From Halopseudomonas pertucinogena (lineage in GTDB: Bacteria; Pseudomonadota; Gammaproteobacteria; Pseudomonadales; Pseudomonadaceae): 64,000 nucleotides of DNA. The position numbers and the translations under genes were made by a program. This document shows, piece by piece, positions 9,331 to 20,558 of the stretch. The stretch's first letter is position 1, and each line of letters starts with the position of its first letter. Location of the stretch: the NCBI RefSeq assembly GCF_014646575.1, contig NZ_BMNN01000004.1:124001-188000 (forward strand). Direction: 5' to 3'. The notes under the pieces are model-generated. The model made no database searches and was not told where the DNA came from. It was given only the letters and a program-made list of their open reading frames with translations.

Positions 9331-9331
<1 letters not shown>
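8525..9331 (-). CDS. aroE: shikimate dehydrogenase
   Basis: AroE reduces 3-dehydroshikimate to shikimate with NADPH in aromatic amino acid synthesis. The shikimate site SRSPLIH is at 14-20, the catalytic pair is Lys64 (VTVPFKE) and Asp101 (GDNTDG), and the NADPH loop is GAGGAARGV. Its 268 residues are normal length. It follows hemF with a one-base TAATG overlap, so the two are translationally coupled; this hemF-aroE pair is conserved in Pseudomonas. Confidence 0.96.
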
Positions 9332-10269
<938 letters not shown>

Positions 10270-10827
10270 TCAGGCGGGGCGGATGACGGTATCGGTCTGC
10301 AGATCCCGGATGATACTGGGATTGCGCTGCGGACCCAAAGATCCACCCACTATAGCGTCCAGCTGGCCGTGGAAGTACTGCTCCACCCGCAGGCGGGTGC
10401 GGGCCGCCGGCCGGCCGGCGGGGTTGGCGGAGGTCGAGACCAGCGGACCACAGGCACTGCACAGCTGGCGCACCAAGGGGTGGGCGCTGACCCGCAGGGC
10501 AACGGTGGCATGATTGCCGGTGATCCAGTGGGGCAGCCGGCCCTGGTGCGGCACCAGCCAGGTGTTGGGGCCGGGCCAGGACAGCTGCAGCTTGGCGAAC
10601 TGCGCCTGGGGCAGGTCCCATAACAGGAAGTCGAACTGCTGAATTTCGGCCGCGACCAGAATCAGCCCCTTTTCCATCGGCCTGTGCTTGAGCCACAGCA
10701 GGCGCTGCACGGCCTCGGCATCCAGCGGGTGGCAGCCCAGCCCCCACACCGCTTCGGTGGGATAGGCGATCACCCCACCGGAATGGATCACCCGTCTAAT
10801 CTGTCCCAAACGCCAGTCTGCCAGCAT
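10270..10827 (-). CDS. tsaC: L-threonylcarbamoyladenylate synthase (TsaC/YrdC)
   Basis: A 185-residue YrdC-fold protein that makes threonylcarbamoyl-AMP from threonine, bicarbonate and ATP for the t6A37 modification of tRNA. Family motifs are present: [13 protein letters not shown] near residue 20, [11 protein letters not shown] for ATP binding, and STSANPAG near the C-terminus. It lacks the C-terminal Sua5 domain, so it is the short TsaC form. It sits between dprA and hemF as in other pseudomonads; hemF starts only 9 bp after its stop. Confidence 0.94.
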   Translation of the reverse strand: MLADWRLGQIRRVIHSGGVIAYPTEAVWGLGCHPLDAEAVQRLLWLKHRPMEKGLILVAAEIQQFDFLLWDLPQAQFAKLQLSWPGPNTWLVPHQGRLPHWITGNHATVALRVSAHPLVRQLCSACGPLVSTSANPAGRPAARTRLRVEQYFHGQLDAIVGGSLGPQRNPSIIRDLQTDTVIRPA

Positions 10828-10879
10828 GCTGCCCCCGTTTATCCGCGAGTGGCGACATTAGCCGAGCCGTCGCCGGCAC

Positions 10880-12001
10880 TCAAGCAGGGTTTGCGACAGT
10901 TCTGCAATAACCCTGCGGGGTGTGTCGTACATGGCCATCCAGTTCCAGCTCCATCAGCCCCTGCAATACCTGATGGATCGGCAGATCAGCCTGACTGGCC
11001 AGCCAGTCGGCGGTGACCGGATCATAGCCGAGCCAGCGCCACAGCGGGTGCTTCACCACTGCGCTCGCCGGCTCCTCCGTCTGCTGCAATGCGGCTTTGA
11101 GCGGCAGCCTGAGCGCCTGCAGTACGTCCTGCACCGTTTCCACCAGCGTGGCACCATCGCGCAACAGCCGGTGGCAGCCACGGGCCTGGGGGTTGTGTAT
11201 CGAACCGGGCATGGCGAATACCTCGCGGTTCTGCTCCATGGCCAGCCGCGCGGTGATCAGCGAGCCGCTGTTCAGGCTGGCTTCGACCACCAGGGTGCCC
11301 AGGCTCAGCCCACTGATGATGCGATTGCGCAGCGGGAACAGACCGGCGTGGGGACTGGTCTGCGGCAGCTGTTCGGAGACCAGCGCGCCGCCGTTCGCCA
11401 CGATGTCGTCCGCCAGCCTGCGGTGGCGACGCGGGTAACAGTTGGCCAGCCCGGTCCCCCATACCGCGATGGTCTGGCCGTGGGCGTCCAGCGCACCCTG
11501 GTGGCACGCGCCGTCAATGCCCAGCGCCATGCCGCTGGTGACCGTCAGACCGTTCTCGGTGAAGCTGCGGGCGAAGGCGCGGGCAGTGGACGCACCATGG
11601 GGACCGGGATGGCGGGTGCCGACCATGGCAATCTGCGGATCGGACAGCAACGCCGGGTTACCCTGAACGAAGAGCACCAGCGGCGGATCGCTGATCTGTC
11701 TCAGCAATGCCGGGTAGAGGGGGCTGTCGAGCGTCAACAGGTGACAGCCGGGCTGCTCCAGCCAGGCCAGGCTCTGGTCGATGCCGCGCTGGATGCGCTC
11801 GTCGCCCTGCTGGCACCTGACGATAGCGTGCTGGATGCGTGCACCCACCCCCAGCGCACTGAGTGAAAGCAGATCACTGTCGAGCAACGCAACGGGATCG
11901 GCGACCTGCTCGAGCAGTTCACGCCGGGACGCCGGACCCAGCCCCTCCAGCAGGCTCAGGGCCAGCCAGGCCTGACGGCGATCGTTCAGGTCGAGGGACA
12001 T
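10880..12001 (-). CDS. dprA: DNA processing protein DprA
   Basis: DprA binds incoming single-stranded DNA during natural transformation and loads RecA. The 373-residue protein has a helix-hairpin-helix-like N-terminus, the Rossmann core with VGTRHPGPHGAS and GMALGIDGACHQGAL, the FPLRNRIISGLS motif, and a C-terminal winged-helix-like domain (about 310-365). The length and order are normal. It is downstream of the LysM gene in the same direction, with a 64-bp gap containing a hairpin. Confidence 0.95.
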   Translation of the reverse strand: MSLDLNDRRQAWLALSLLEGLGPASRRELLEQVADPVALLDSDLLSLSALGVGARIQHAIVRCQQGDERIQRGIDQSLAWLEQPGCHLLTLDSPLYPALLRQISDPPLVLFVQGNPALLSDPQIAMVGTRHPGPHGASTARAFARSFTENGLTVTSGMALGIDGACHQGALDAHGQTIAVWGTGLANCYPRRHRRLADDIVANGGALVSEQLPQTSPHAGLFPLRNRIISGLSLGTLVVEASLNSGSLITARLAMEQNREVFAMPGSIHNPQARGCHRLLRDGATLVETVQDVLQALRLPLKAALQQTEEPASAVVKHPLWRWLGYDPVTADWLASQADLPIHQVLQGLMELELDGHVRHTPQGYCRTVANPA

Positions 12002-12031
12002 GGCAGGTTATCCGGGGCAGGCGGGGAAGCA

Positions 12032-12058
12032 GGACGCCACCCCGGGAGGGTGGCGTCC
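12032..12058 (-). terminator. hairpin between the LysM gene and dprA
   Basis: An 11-bp perfect stem, GGACGCCACCC (12032-12042) with GGGTGGCGTCC (12048-12058), and a 5-nt loop lie just after the LysM stop. No T tract follows on the minus strand, so it may be a weak terminator, attenuator or mRNA stabiliser rather than a full stop. Confidence 0.5.
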
Positions 12059-12065
12059 GGATGGG

Positions 12066-13091
12066 TCAGGGGTTGCGGACCTTGTCCATGATCGCCAGCT
12101 GGCGCTGGGCGTTGAGCACGATACCGTAGCTCATGCGGTCGTAGACACGGAACACCATCAGCAGACCGGCGCGCTCATCGGGCAGACGCACCCGCTCGTT
12201 CTGGATGCGGTCACGCACCAGCTCGCCGGTCTTGTAGATCGCCAGCACGTTGCCTTCCTTCAGGTTGTCCCGGGCACCCTTGTTGAGAATGACCACGTCG
12301 TACTGGCCGATCTGGGTCACGCCGTTGGGAACGTCGAGGATCAGTCCGTCGATGTCGTTCTCGGGATCACTGGGGAAGAAGGTAGACGACACCGCACGCT
12401 CTTCGGTTTCCAGCAGCCGATCACCGATGCGTACTTCCTGACGGCTGCGGCTGACCATCAGGGTGGCGATGTCGCGCTCGGTGCTCAGCACCTCGGCGTT
12501 GCCGATTTCCTGGGCGTGGATGCCGAGAAACTCGCCGGTCTGCGGGTCGGTATAGGTCTTGCCGCGACGGTACAGACCATATGCATTGATGTTCGGGTCC
12601 ACCTCGCCACGGGCATAGACCCGGTTGCCGGCCCCTGCCACCACGCTTTCCGCCTCGCCGCCGATCACATACGGCGCAGCCTCCAGTTGCTCGGCGTCAT
12701 CCATGATGCGACCGGCATTGAGGAAGGCGTTGATCGCTTCCAGCGGGATGGTCTGAATGGCTTCTGCCATCGGCGTGGAACGCACGCTCGGGGACAGCTT
12801 GATGGTGCCACCCTGCCCGCGGTTGACGGTCAGGCGCGGTTGCCCGTCGATATACACCAGGGAGATGATGTCGCCGGGGTAGATGAGATGGGGGTTGTTG
12901 ATCTGCGGGTTGGCGTGCCAGATTTCAGGCCACTTCCACGGCAGATTGAGAAAACGGCCCGCGATGCCCCACAGGGTATCGCCCTTGACTACCTCATACC
13001 GTTGCGGGTGATTATCCTTGAACACCGACTCCTGCGCCTGTACAAGAATGCTCAACGAGAGCAGCACCAGGCCGAGTAATGTTTTCCTCAT
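12066..13091 (-). CDS. secreted LysM-domain protein
   Basis: A 341-residue exported protein: signal peptide MRKTLLGLVLLSLSILVQAQ, then one LysM peptidoglycan-binding domain (about 32-80, with YEVVKGDTLWGIAGRFL and PHLIYPGDIISLV), then a long C-terminal region of about 250 residues without a recognised catalytic domain. The frame is open to 13190, but ATG 13091 is chosen because it gives the signal peptide and has AAGGGA upstream. The same gene lies beside def and dprA in Pseudomonas. It is divergent from def. Confidence 0.88.
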   Translation of the reverse strand: MRKTLLGLVLLSLSILVQAQESVFKDNHPQRYEVVKGDTLWGIAGRFLNLPWKWPEIWHANPQINNPHLIYPGDIISLVYIDGQPRLTVNRGQGGTIKLSPSVRSTPMAEAIQTIPLEAINAFLNAGRIMDDAEQLEAAPYVIGGEAESVVAGAGNRVYARGEVDPNINAYGLYRRGKTYTDPQTGEFLGIHAQEIGNAEVLSTERDIATLMVSRSRQEVRIGDRLLETEERAVSSTFFPSDPENDIDGLILDVPNGVTQIGQYDVVILNKGARDNLKEGNVLAIYKTGELVRDRIQNERVRLPDERAGLLMVFRVYDRMSYGIVLNAQRQLAIMDKVRNP

Positions 13092-13227
13092 GACACGAAT
13101 CCCTTTATTATAGAGGTCAGCACCCAGGTCCCAGCCAACACCGGCATGCGGACCAGCTATACTTCCAAGCTGCCTGCATATTAGCAGCACCTTTCATTCC
13201 AGTTCTACAAGTGCATCACAAACCGAC

Positions 13228-13740
13228 ATGGCCATACTGAATATTCTCGAATTTCCCGATCCCCGACTGCGCACCATCGCGAAGCCGGTCACCGTGGTTG
13301 ACGACCGCATCCGCCAGCTGGTGGATGACATGTTCGAAACCATGTACGCCGCGCCGGGCATTGGTCTGGCCGCGACCCAGGTGAACGTGCATGAGCGGGT
13401 GATCGTCATCGATCTGTCCGAAGATCACAGCGAACCGCTGGTGTTCATCAACCCGGAGCTGGAAGTGCTCACCGACGAGCTGGACGAGATGCAGGAAGGC
13501 TGCCTCTCGGTTCCCGGTTTCTACGAAACGGTGACCCGCCCGGACCGCGTGCGGGTCAAGGCGCTGGGTCGTGACGGCGAACCCTTCGAGATGGTCTGCG
13601 AAGGCCTGCTGGCGGTATGCATCCAGCACGAGTGCGATCACCTGAACGGCAAGCTGTTCGTGGATTACCTGTCCAACCTCAAGCGGGACCGTATCCGCAA
13701 GAAGCTGGAGAAGCTGCACAGGGCCCAGGCCAACGCCTGA
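13228..13740 (+). CDS. def: peptide deformylase
   Basis: Removes the N-formyl group from new proteins. The three conserved motifs are intact: GIGLAATQ (44-51), EGCLS (90-94) and QHECDH (133-138). Cys92, His134 and His138 should hold the metal, with Glu135 as catalytic base. The 170 residues are standard for the proteobacterial enzyme. It is followed by a strong terminator and then fmt, which performs the opposite reaction on initiator tRNA. Confidence 0.97.
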   Translation: MAILNILEFPDPRLRTIAKPVTVVDDRIRQLVDDMFETMYAAPGIGLAATQVNVHERVIVIDLSEDHSEPLVFINPELEVLTDELDEMQEGCLSVPGFYETVTRPDRVRVKALGRDGEPFEMVCEGLLAVCIQHECDHLNGKLFVDYLSNLKRDRIRKKLEKLHRAQANA

Positions 13741-13754
13741 ACCCGCCTGCCTGA

Positions 13755-13778
13755 AGGCTTGCCGCGGCAAGCCTTTTT
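13755..13778 (+). terminator. terminator between def and fmt
   Basis: AGGCTTGCCG (13755-13764) followed at once by CGGCAAGCCT (13765-13774) is a perfect 20-bp palindrome, then TTTTCTTT. In RNA the centre would open to a 4-nt loop. It would separate def from fmt unless read through. Confidence 0.75.
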
Positions 13779-13802
13779 CTTTACTGGTTGGATGTAGTCC
13801 TG

Positions 13803-14756
13803 ATGAAAAGCACTGATCTGCGCATCGTCTTTGCCGGAACGCCCGAGTTTGCCGCGGCCCACCTCCAGGCGCTGCTGGATGCCAAACTGAATATCGTCGC
13901 GGTATATACCCAACCGGACCGACCCGCCGGGCGGGGCCAGAAGCTGACCCCCAGCGCTGTCAAGAAGCTGGCCTTGCAGCATGGTCTGCCGGTGTACCAG
14001 CCGCAGACCCTGCGCGCACCCGAGGCCCAGGCCGAGCTGGCTGCCCTTGAGGCCGACCTGCTGGTGGTAGTTGCCTACGGCCTGATTCTGCCCCAGGCGG
14101 TGCTGGATCTGCCGCGGCTTGGCTGCATCAACAGTCACGCGTCGCTGCTGCCCCGCTGGCGCGGTGCCGCGCCGATCCAGCGCGCCATCGAAGCCGGGGA
14201 CAGGGAGACAGGCGTCACCGTGATGCAGATGGAGGCAGGGCTGGATACCGGCCCCATGCTGCTCAAGAGCCGTACCCCCATTGGTATGGATGAAACCGGC
14301 GGCAGCTTGCATGACCGCCTGGCCGAGATCGGCCCGGTGGCGGTCCTTCAGGCGATAGAGGGGCTGGCAGCAGGCACCCTCGAGACCGAGGTTCAGGATG
14401 ACAGCCTGGCCACCTACGCGCACAAGCTGAGCAAGGCAGAGGCCCGCATCGACTGGGCACGGCCGGCAAGGGAGCTGGCGCTGATGATCCGCGCCTTTAA
14501 CCCCTGGCCGCTGGCCCATGCCGGCTGGCAGGATCAACCCCTCAAGGTCTGGGCCGCCACGGTCGAGGAGGGCAGCGGCCACCCCGGGGAAATTCTCGAC
14601 TGCAGCAGGGAAGGCCTGCTGGTGGCCTGCGGTGAACAGGCCCTGCGCCTGACCCGCCTGCAGCTGCCGGGGGGCAAGCCGCTGCCGTTCAGCGACCTCT
14701 ACAACGCCCGGCGCGATCAGTTCAGCCCCGGCCAGCTGCTGGACAACGGCCGGTGA
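13803..14756 (+). CDS. fmt: methionyl-tRNA formyltransferase
   Basis: Formylates Met on initiator tRNA using 10-formyl-tetrahydrofolate. It has the N-terminal FAGTPEFAA motif, the catalytic [11 protein letters not shown] segment (Asn, His and Asp of the active site nearby), and the C-terminal tRNA-binding OB-fold, total 317 residues. ATG 13803 fits the family N-terminus; an in-frame TTG at 13788 would add five residues. Its stop overlaps the GTG of rsmB (GTGA), so translation is coupled. Confidence 0.96.
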   Translation: MKSTDLRIVFAGTPEFAAAHLQALLDAKLNIVAVYTQPDRPAGRGQKLTPSAVKKLALQHGLPVYQPQTLRAPEAQAELAALEADLLVVVAYGLILPQAVLDLPRLGCINSHASLLPRWRGAAPIQRAIEAGDRETGVTVMQMEAGLDTGPMLLKSRTPIGMDETGGSLHDRLAEIGPVAVLQAIEGLAAGTLETEVQDDSLATYAHKLSKAEARIDWARPARELALMIRAFNPWPLAHAGWQDQPLKVWAATVEEGSGHPGEILDCSREGLLVACGEQALRLTRLQLPGGKPLPFSDLYNARRDQFSPGQLLDNGR

Positions 14757-16069
14757 GCCCGCGGCTGGCGGCAACCCATGCGCTGGCGGTGGTCATGGCC
14801 GGCAAGGGTTCGCTGGGCAGCAGCCTGCCGGCCCAGCTGGACAGGGTGCCAGCTCGTGACCAGGCACTGGCCCGCGAGCTGGCGATGGGCACAACGCGCT
14901 GGTTCCACCGCCTTCAGGGGCTGGCCGATCAACTGTTGCAAAAGCCTCTGCGTGCCGCCGACCGTGATCTTCAGGCTCTGTTGCTGGTCGGCATGTACCA
15001 GCTGCTGTACACCCGGATTCCCGCCCATGCCGCCATTGCCGAGACGGTCGATGCTGCCGTCAAGCTGAAGAAACCCTGGGCCAAGGGGATGCTCAACGCG
15101 GTGCTGCGCCGCGTCCAGCGTGAAGGGTCGGCGCTGCTGCCCGGGCTGGAGCATGACCCGGTGATCCGCGTGAGCCATCCGCGCTGGCTGCAGAAGCGGC
15201 TGAAGGCCGATTGGCCGGAACACTGGGAAGCCATCTGCGCCGCCAATAATCTCCATCCGCCAATGACCCTGCGGGTCAACCGGCTGCAGGGGGAGCGTGA
15301 CGCCTACCTTGCGCGCCTGAACAACGAGGGTATTGAGGCCAGCGCCTGCGGTTTCAGCGCCGACGGCATCACCCTGGCCGCACCGAGGGACGTATACCAG
15401 TTGCCGGGCTTTGCCGAGGGCGCGGTCAGCGTTCAGGACGAGGCGGCCCAGCTGGCGGCCCCCTTGCTGGAACTCAGACCCGGCCTCAGGGTATTGGACG
15501 CCTGCTGCGCCCCCGGCGGCAAGACCTGCCATATTCTCGAGCTGGAACCCGGCCTGCAGGAGCTGGTCGCGCTGGATCTGGAGCCGGCCCGGCTGGCCCG
15601 CGTGCAGGAGAACCTGCAGCGGCTGCAGCTCGAGGCTACACTCAAGGCCGCCGACGCCCGCCGGCTGGACAGCTGGTGGGACGGCCAGCCGTTCCAGCGC
15701 ATCCTGCTGGACGCCCCCTGCAGCGCCACCGGTGTCATCCGCCGCCATCCGGATATCAAGCTCACCCGGCAGGCGGACGACATCGCTGCGCTGGCGGCGC
15801 TGCAGGGCGAACTGCTGGATCAACTGTGGCAAACCCTGGAGGTTGGCGGCATCCTGGTATACGCCACCTGTTCTGTCCTGCCGGAGGAGAACACCCGAGT
15901 GATCGAGGCCTTCCTTGCGCGCCAGGGCGGTGCGCGCCAGCTACCGATCACTGCGGAATACGGTGTGGAGCAACCCTGCGGTCGCCAGTTGCTGCCGCAG
16001 CCCAAGAGACACGATGGATTCTATCTGGCGAAACTGGTGAAGCTGGACAAGGGCCGTATCGTCGGATAA
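14753..16069 (+). CDS. rsmB: 16S rRNA (cytosine-967 C5)-methyltransferase
   Basis: RsmB (Sun/Fmu) methylates C967 of 16S rRNA with SAM. The N-terminal ~140 residues are the NusB-like RNA-binding domain; the rest is the NOL1/NOP2/Sun methyltransferase with SAM loop [11 protein letters not shown], motif [17 protein letters not shown] and motif [13 protein letters not shown], whose Cys is the nucleophile. The start is GTG 14753, overlapping fmt by four bases. Length 438 residues is normal. Confidence 0.95.
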   Translation: MSPRLAATHALAVVMAGKGSLGSSLPAQLDRVPARDQALARELAMGTTRWFHRLQGLADQLLQKPLRAADRDLQALLLVGMYQLLYTRIPAHAAIAETVDAAVKLKKPWAKGMLNAVLRRVQREGSALLPGLEHDPVIRVSHPRWLQKRLKADWPEHWEAICAANNLHPPMTLRVNRLQGERDAYLARLNNEGIEASACGFSADGITLAAPRDVYQLPGFAEGAVSVQDEAAQLAAPLLELRPGLRVLDACCAPGGKTCHILELEPGLQELVALDLEPARLARVQENLQRLQLEATLKAADARRLDSWWDGQPFQRILLDAPCSATGVIRRHPDIKLTRQADDIAALAALQGELLDQLWQTLEVGGILVYATCSVLPEENTRVIEAFLARQGGARQLPITAEYGVEQPCGRQLLPQPKRHDGFYLAKLVKLDKGRIVG

Positions 16070-16081
16070 CAGGACGGGCGC

Positions 16082-17455
16082 ATGAAGATCATCATTCTCG
16101 GAGCCGGGCAGGTGGGCGGCAGTCTGGCAGCGGAGCTGGCCAGCGAGGCCAATGACATCACGGTGGTGGACGTCGACGCGGTGAAGCTGCGGGCGCTGGG
16201 CGACCGCCTGGACATCCGCACGGTCAGGGGCCGCGGCTCCCTGCCGACAGTGCTGCGCCAGGCCGGTGCGGACGATGCGGACATGCTGATCGCCGTCACC
16301 AGCAGCGATGAGACCAACATGATCGCCTGCCAGGTTGCCTATTCGCTGTACCGTACGCCCACCAAGATCGCCCGTATCCGCGAATCCGCCTATCTGACGC
16401 GCAACGGCCTCCTCGGCAACGACGATCTGCCGGTGGACGTGGTGATCAGCCCCGAACAGGCGGTTACAACCTATATCAAGCGGCTGATCCAGCATCCCGG
16501 CGCGCTCCAGGTGGTCGACTTCGCCCATGGCAAGGTGCAGCTGGTGGCGGTCCGGGCCTACCATGGAGGCCCTCTGGTCGGTCAGGAGCTGCGCTACCTG
16601 CGTCAGCATATGCCCGGAGTGGACACCCGGGTGGCGGCAATCTTCCGCCGCGACCGCCCGATAACGCCCCAGGGTGACACCCTCATCGAAGCCGATGACG
16701 AGGTGTTCTTCATTGCGGCTTCGCGGGACATCCGCGCGGTGATGAGTGAACTGCGGCGCGTGGAGAAACGCAACAGGACAGTGATGATCGCCGGCGGCGG
16801 CAATATCGGCGAGCGCCTGGCCGAAGCCATCGAGACCCACTACCGGGTGAAGATCATCGAAAACAACCGGGCCCGGGCCGACTACCTGTCGCAGAATCTG
16901 GACAAGTCCATCGTGTTGTACGGCAGCGCCTCGGATAAACAATTGCTGATCGACGAAAACATCGAGGAAGTCGACATTTTCTGCGCGGTCACCAACGACG
17001 ACGAGGCCAACATCATGTCCTCGCTGCTGGCCAAGCGCCTCGGCGCGCGTCGGGTGATGGCGCTGATCAACAACCCGGCCTATGTCGACCTGGTACAGGG
17101 CGGGCAGATCGAGATCGCCATTTCCCCTTCCCATGCGACGATCGGGACGCTTCTTGCCCATGTCCGCCGCGGTGATATCGTCAATGTTCACTCCCTGCGC
17201 CGGGGCGCGGCTGAAGCGATCGAGATCATCGCCCACGGCGACACGCGCTCCTCGCGGGTGGTGGGTCGGGCCATCCGGGATATCCGACTGCCGCCGGGCA
17301 CCACCATCGGTGCCGTGGTGCGCAACGAGGAGGTCCTCATCGCCCATGACAGCACGGTGATAGAGTCCGGCGACCACGTCATCCTGTTCGTCATCGACAA
17401 GAAGCACATCCGCGATGTCGAGCGGCTGTTCCAGGTCGGCCTGACCTTCCTCTGA
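16082..17455 (+). CDS. trkA: Trk potassium uptake regulatory protein TrkA
   Basis: A 457-residue cytoplasmic protein made of two tandem RCK units. Each has an NAD(H)-binding Rossmann half ([15 protein letters not shown] near residue 5; [15 protein letters not shown] near residue 240) and a TrkA-C lobe. TrkA binds the TrkH/TrkG channel and gates K+ uptake by nucleotide binding. It starts 12 bp after rsmB and is followed by trkH 23 bp downstream, so channel and regulator are made together here. Confidence 0.96.
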   Translation: MKIIILGAGQVGGSLAAELASEANDITVVDVDAVKLRALGDRLDIRTVRGRGSLPTVLRQAGADDADMLIAVTSSDETNMIACQVAYSLYRTPTKIARIRESAYLTRNGLLGNDDLPVDVVISPEQAVTTYIKRLIQHPGALQVVDFAHGKVQLVAVRAYHGGPLVGQELRYLRQHMPGVDTRVAAIFRRDRPITPQGDTLIEADDEVFFIAASRDIRAVMSELRRVEKRNRTVMIAGGGNIGERLAEAIETHYRVKIIENNRARADYLSQNLDKSIVLYGSASDKQLLIDENIEEVDIFCAVTNDDEANIMSSLLAKRLGARRVMALINNPAYVDLVQGGQIEIAISPSHATIGTLLAHVRRGDIVNVHSLRRGAAEAIEIIAHGDTRSSRVVGRAIRDIRLPPGTTIGAVVRNEEVLIAHDSTVIESGDHVILFVIDKKHIRDVERLFQVGLTFL

Positions 17456-17478
17456 TATCCGCCAACAGGTAGCGCGCC

Positions 17479-18927
17479 ATGCAGTACTCCCAGATACAGC
17501 GCATCACCGGCATTCTGCTCATGCTGTTCTCCCTCGGCATGCTGCCCGCCGCTGCGGTTGGCTGGTATCACCACGAACAGGCTACCCAGTCCTTCATCAT
17601 CGGCTTTGCCATCACCCTGACTGTCGGTCTGCTGGTATGGTTGCCGGTGCGGCGCCAGCGCAACGAACTGCGCACCCGGGACGGCTATCTGATCACCGTG
17701 CTGTTCTGGCTGGTGCTCGGTTTGTTCGGCGCGATCCCCCTGTACCTGCTGGAGCTGCCCGACCTGAGCGTGGCCGATGCGGTGTTCGAATCCTTCTCCG
17801 GGCTGACCACCACCGGCGCCACCGTGATCACCGGGCTGGATACCCTGCCACGGGCGCTGCTGTTCTACCGCCAGCAGCTGCAGTGGTTCGGCGGCATGGG
17901 CATCATCGTGCTGGCGGTGGCGATCCTGCCGCTGCTCGGCGTCGGTGGTATGCAGCTGTATCGCGCGGAAATGCCCGGTCCGCTCAAGGACAACAAGCTC
18001 ACCCCGCGCATCGCCGAAACCGCCAAGGTGCTGTGGTTCATCTACACCGGTCTGACCCTGGCCTGCGCCGGTGCCTACTGGCTGGCCGGCATGACCCTGT
18101 TCGACGCCATCGGCCACAGTTTCTCGACCATCGCCATCGGTGGATTTTCTACCCACGACGCCAGCATCGGCTACTACAACAGCCCGGCCATCGAAACCAT
18201 CTGCCTGCTGTTCATGGTGCTGTCGGGGATCAATTTTGCGCTGCACTTCACCGCTTGGCGCTACCGCTCGGTGCGCAGCTACTGGCAGGACCCGGAGTGC
18301 CGCAGTTATCTGCTGATCCTGCTCGGGCTGGTGGTTGTCTGTACCCTCCTGCTGATCGGGTACCGGTATTACGATCCGGCGTCGGCGCTGCGCTACGCCG
18401 CCTTCCAGGCCGTGTCCATCGCCACCACCACTGGTTTCACCATCACCGACTTCTCTGCCTGGCCTTCGGTGCTGCCCTTCCTGCTGCTGTACGCCAGCTT
18501 CGCCGGCGCCTGCGCCGGCTCCACCGGTGGAGGCATGAAGATCATCCGGGTGGTGCTGGTATTCAAGCAGGGGGTGAGGGAGATCAAGCGGCTGCTGCAT
18601 ACCAACGGTGTATTTCCGGTGAAGCTGGGGCAGCAACCGGTGGGTGATCGGGTGGTGGAGGCGGTATGGGGGTTCTGTTCGGTCTACGTCTTCACCTTCG
18701 CCGTGCTGTTTCTGCTGCTGCTCGGCACGGGGCTGGATTTCGTCACCGCGTTCTCTGCCCTGGCCGCCTGCATGAACAACCTCGGTCCCGGCCTGGGTGA
18801 CGTCACCGCGCACTACGGCGAGCTCAGCGCCACGGTGAAATGGCTGCTCAGCTTCGCCATGCTGCTCGGACGGCTGGAAGTATTCACCCTGCTGGTACTG
18901 CTGACGCCGATGTTCTGGCGCCGCTGA
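17479..18927 (+). CDS. trkH: Trk potassium uptake channel subunit TrkH
   Basis: A 482-residue membrane protein of the TrkH/KtrB superfamily. Four pore loops are visible with their filter glycines: [34 protein letters not shown] and [10 protein letters not shown]. Between them lie paired membrane helices. It transports K+ with TrkA on the cytoplasmic side. In other pseudomonads trkH is often remote from trkA, so the direct pairing here is notable. It converges with the PilZ gene at 18935 with a 7-bp gap. Confidence 0.95.
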   Translation: MQYSQIQRITGILLMLFSLGMLPAAAVGWYHHEQATQSFIIGFAITLTVGLLVWLPVRRQRNELRTRDGYLITVLFWLVLGLFGAIPLYLLELPDLSVADAVFESFSGLTTTGATVITGLDTLPRALLFYRQQLQWFGGMGIIVLAVAILPLLGVGGMQLYRAEMPGPLKDNKLTPRIAETAKVLWFIYTGLTLACAGAYWLAGMTLFDAIGHSFSTIAIGGFSTHDASIGYYNSPAIETICLLFMVLSGINFALHFTAWRYRSVRSYWQDPECRSYLLILLGLVVVCTLLLIGYRYYDPASALRYAAFQAVSIATTTGFTITDFSAWPSVLPFLLLYASFAGACAGSTGGGMKIIRVVLVFKQGVREIKRLLHTNGVFPVKLGQQPVGDRVVEAVWGFCSVYVFTFAVLFLLLLGTGLDFVTAFSALAACMNNLGPGLGDVTAHYGELSATVKWLLSFAMLLGRLEVFTLLVLLTPMFWRR

Positions 18928-18934
18928 CGCCGGT

Positions 18935-19204
18935 CTATTCCTCGTCGAGGAAGGCCATGCCGGCACCCTCGCCGGCTACCACGCGCTGGATCACCATGCG
19001 CAGCACCGGCGCCTCGAAGGGCATGTCCTGAACCTGGCCGGTCACTTCGGTACCGGGAGCCAGGCTGGCAAGCTGGGCGTTCTCGACAAACACGCCGCCA
19101 TCGGACAGGTCGCGGGTCTGGCCGAATACATCACCGAGTTCCGGATGACTGATGCGGATGCGAGCCTTCATCACGGTCCGCGGGTATACGCGCTTGTTAC
19201 TCAT
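18935..19204 (-). CDS. single-domain PilZ protein
   Basis: An 89-residue protein that is essentially one PilZ domain. The c-di-GMP binding motifs are RVYPR (RxxxR, residues 5-9) and DLSDGG (D/NxSxxG), both complete, so ligand binding is expected. It ends with an acidic tail (FLDEE). It follows the lipid A acyltransferase by 18 bp; the same PilZ-acyltransferase adjacency is known near oriC in Pseudomonas. Its target is unknown. Confidence 0.88.
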   Translation of the reverse strand: MSNKRVYPRTVMKARIRISHPELGDVFGQTRDLSDGGVFVENAQLASLAPGTEVTGQVQDMPFEAPVLRMVIQRVVAGEGAGMAFLDEE

Positions 19205-19222
19205 GCCGAACGTCCTTGTTGT

Positions 19223-20140
19223 TCAGTACCATTTCTTCTCGCCCGGGGGGCGCTTCTTGAAGCGTTTCATGGTCCACATGTACTGGCTTGGCCAGCGCCG
19301 CACATAGCTGCCCAGGGTGGCACTCAGTGCCGCCACTGCGGTGGCATCATCGTCACTATACAACGCCTCCGGAGCACGCTCGACCACCACCTTGAAGCCG
19401 CTGCCATCGGCAAGGCGCAGGCAGTGCAGGAAGACGCCATTGGCAGTACTGCCCTTGAGCAGGCCGGGGACGAATTTGCTGGTCAGTGCCGTGGCGCCGA
19501 GGAACGGCACGAACACCCCGCTCTTCATTGACGGCTCCGGATCGGCCGGTATGCCCACCGCGCCACCGCGGCGCACCTCACGCATGACGCTGATGATGCC
19601 CTCGCGGGTGGAAGCGGCCACCTTGTTGCCCAGCTGGGTGCGCTTTTCCTGCAGCAGTTCATCCACTGCCTTCAATTTCGGCGGCCGATAGAAGATGATC
19701 GGCGAACACTTCTGGCAGTACCAGTGGTTGAGCACTTCCCAGTTGCCCAGGTGGCTGGTGATGCCCACCACGCCCTTGCCTTCGGCCAGCGCCTCGTCAA
19801 GCAGGTGCTCGCCTTCCACCTCCCTGATCAGCGCCACCGTCTTCTGCGGACTCCACATCCAGGCGCAGGCGCTCTCGGCAAAGCTGCGGCCGATGTTCAC
19901 CAGGGTTTCACCGGTCAGCCTCTCGCGCTGCTCGGCGCTCAGTTCGGGGAAGCAATGACGCAGGTTGATCCGCACCACTTCCCGCGAGCGGTTCGGCAGT
20001 TTCCACATCAGCCAGCCGACGGCGGCGCCGAGCCGCTGCGCCGCACCGAACGGCAACCGCGCAAACAGCTTGAGTGATCCCACCGCAACAGCGCCCTTGA
20101 GCTTTTCCACCTGCGCACTCCAGATCTCGAAAAGCGCCAT
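19223..20140 (-). CDS. lpxL: lipid A biosynthesis acyltransferase (LpxL/HtrB family)
   Basis: A 305-residue inner-membrane acyltransferase that adds a secondary acyl chain to lipid A. The catalytic HX4E motif is HLGNWE; RPPKLKAVDELL and the conserved MREVRRGGAVGIPADPEP segment follow. The frame is open upstream to 20476, but ATG 20140 gives the normal start (MALFEIWSAQ) and lies 19 bp after the preceding stop. In P. aeruginosa the homologue at this locus is a lauroyl or 2-hydroxylauroyl transferase; the exact chain used here cannot be told. Confidence 0.9.
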   Translation of the reverse strand: MALFEIWSAQVEKLKGAVAVGSLKLFARLPFGAAQRLGAAVGWLMWKLPNRSREVVRINLRHCFPELSAEQRERLTGETLVNIGRSFAESACAWMWSPQKTVALIREVEGEHLLDEALAEGKGVVGITSHLGNWEVLNHWYCQKCSPIIFYRPPKLKAVDELLQEKRTQLGNKVAASTREGIISVMREVRRGGAVGIPADPEPSMKSGVFVPFLGATALTSKFVPGLLKGSTANGVFLHCLRLADGSGFKVVVERAPEALYSDDDATAVAALSATLGSYVRRWPSQYMWTMKRFKKRPPGEKKWY

Positions 20141-20159
20141 TGTAGCCTGCACATCGGCG

Positions 20160-20558
20160 TCAGCCCACAGGCAGCATGCAGCTCCACAATTCCACCATCG
20201 GATGCCGCGCATCGGGTGGTCCAAGCCAGTCAGCAAGCGGCCTGCACCCCTGATTCCCGCACAGTTGGTAATCGCCAACCGCGCCGACGCCGCTGCGCCC
20301 CAGACGCAGCGGCTGGAGTGGCGACAGCTGCGGCCGGTAATGCCAGCTGCCGTCACGCAATACGGCATCGTGGGGGATCTCCATACCGGCGCCGCTGCCG
20401 CGCACGCGGGCCGCCTCCAGCACCAGACCGGCAGGGCTGAGCCGGTAATCTTCCTCCCAGCGGATTTTCTCCACACTGTGCTGCCAGGCCAGGGTGAACT
20501 CGGTCAGCGGCACCTGCGCCCACACCACCCCGGCGAGACCCAGGCATAACGCATTCAT
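20160..20558 (-). CDS. DUF1850 protein, TAXI-TRAP partner
   Basis: A 132-residue protein with a short hydrophobic N-terminus (MNALCLGLAGVVWA) and the DUF1850 pattern: FTLAWQHSVEKIRWEEDYRL early on, then RGSGAGMEIPHDAV. DUF1850 genes are repeatedly found with TAXI-type TRAP transporters, but their role is not known. The start at 20558 overlaps the permease stop as ATGA, so translation is coupled to the transporter. A start 10 codons upstream is possible but lacks this junction. Confidence 0.82.
   Translation of the reverse strand: MNALCLGLAGVVWAQVPLTEFTLAWQHSVEKIRWEEDYRLSPAGLVLEAARVRGSGAGMEIPHDAVLRDGSWHYRPQLSPLQPLRLGRSGVGAVGDYQLCGNQGCRPLADWLGPPDARHPMVELWSCMLPVG

Noticed and set aside
20141-20476. 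N-terminal extension of the lipid A acyltransferase
   Set aside because: It overlaps the DUF1850 gene and is not part of the family.
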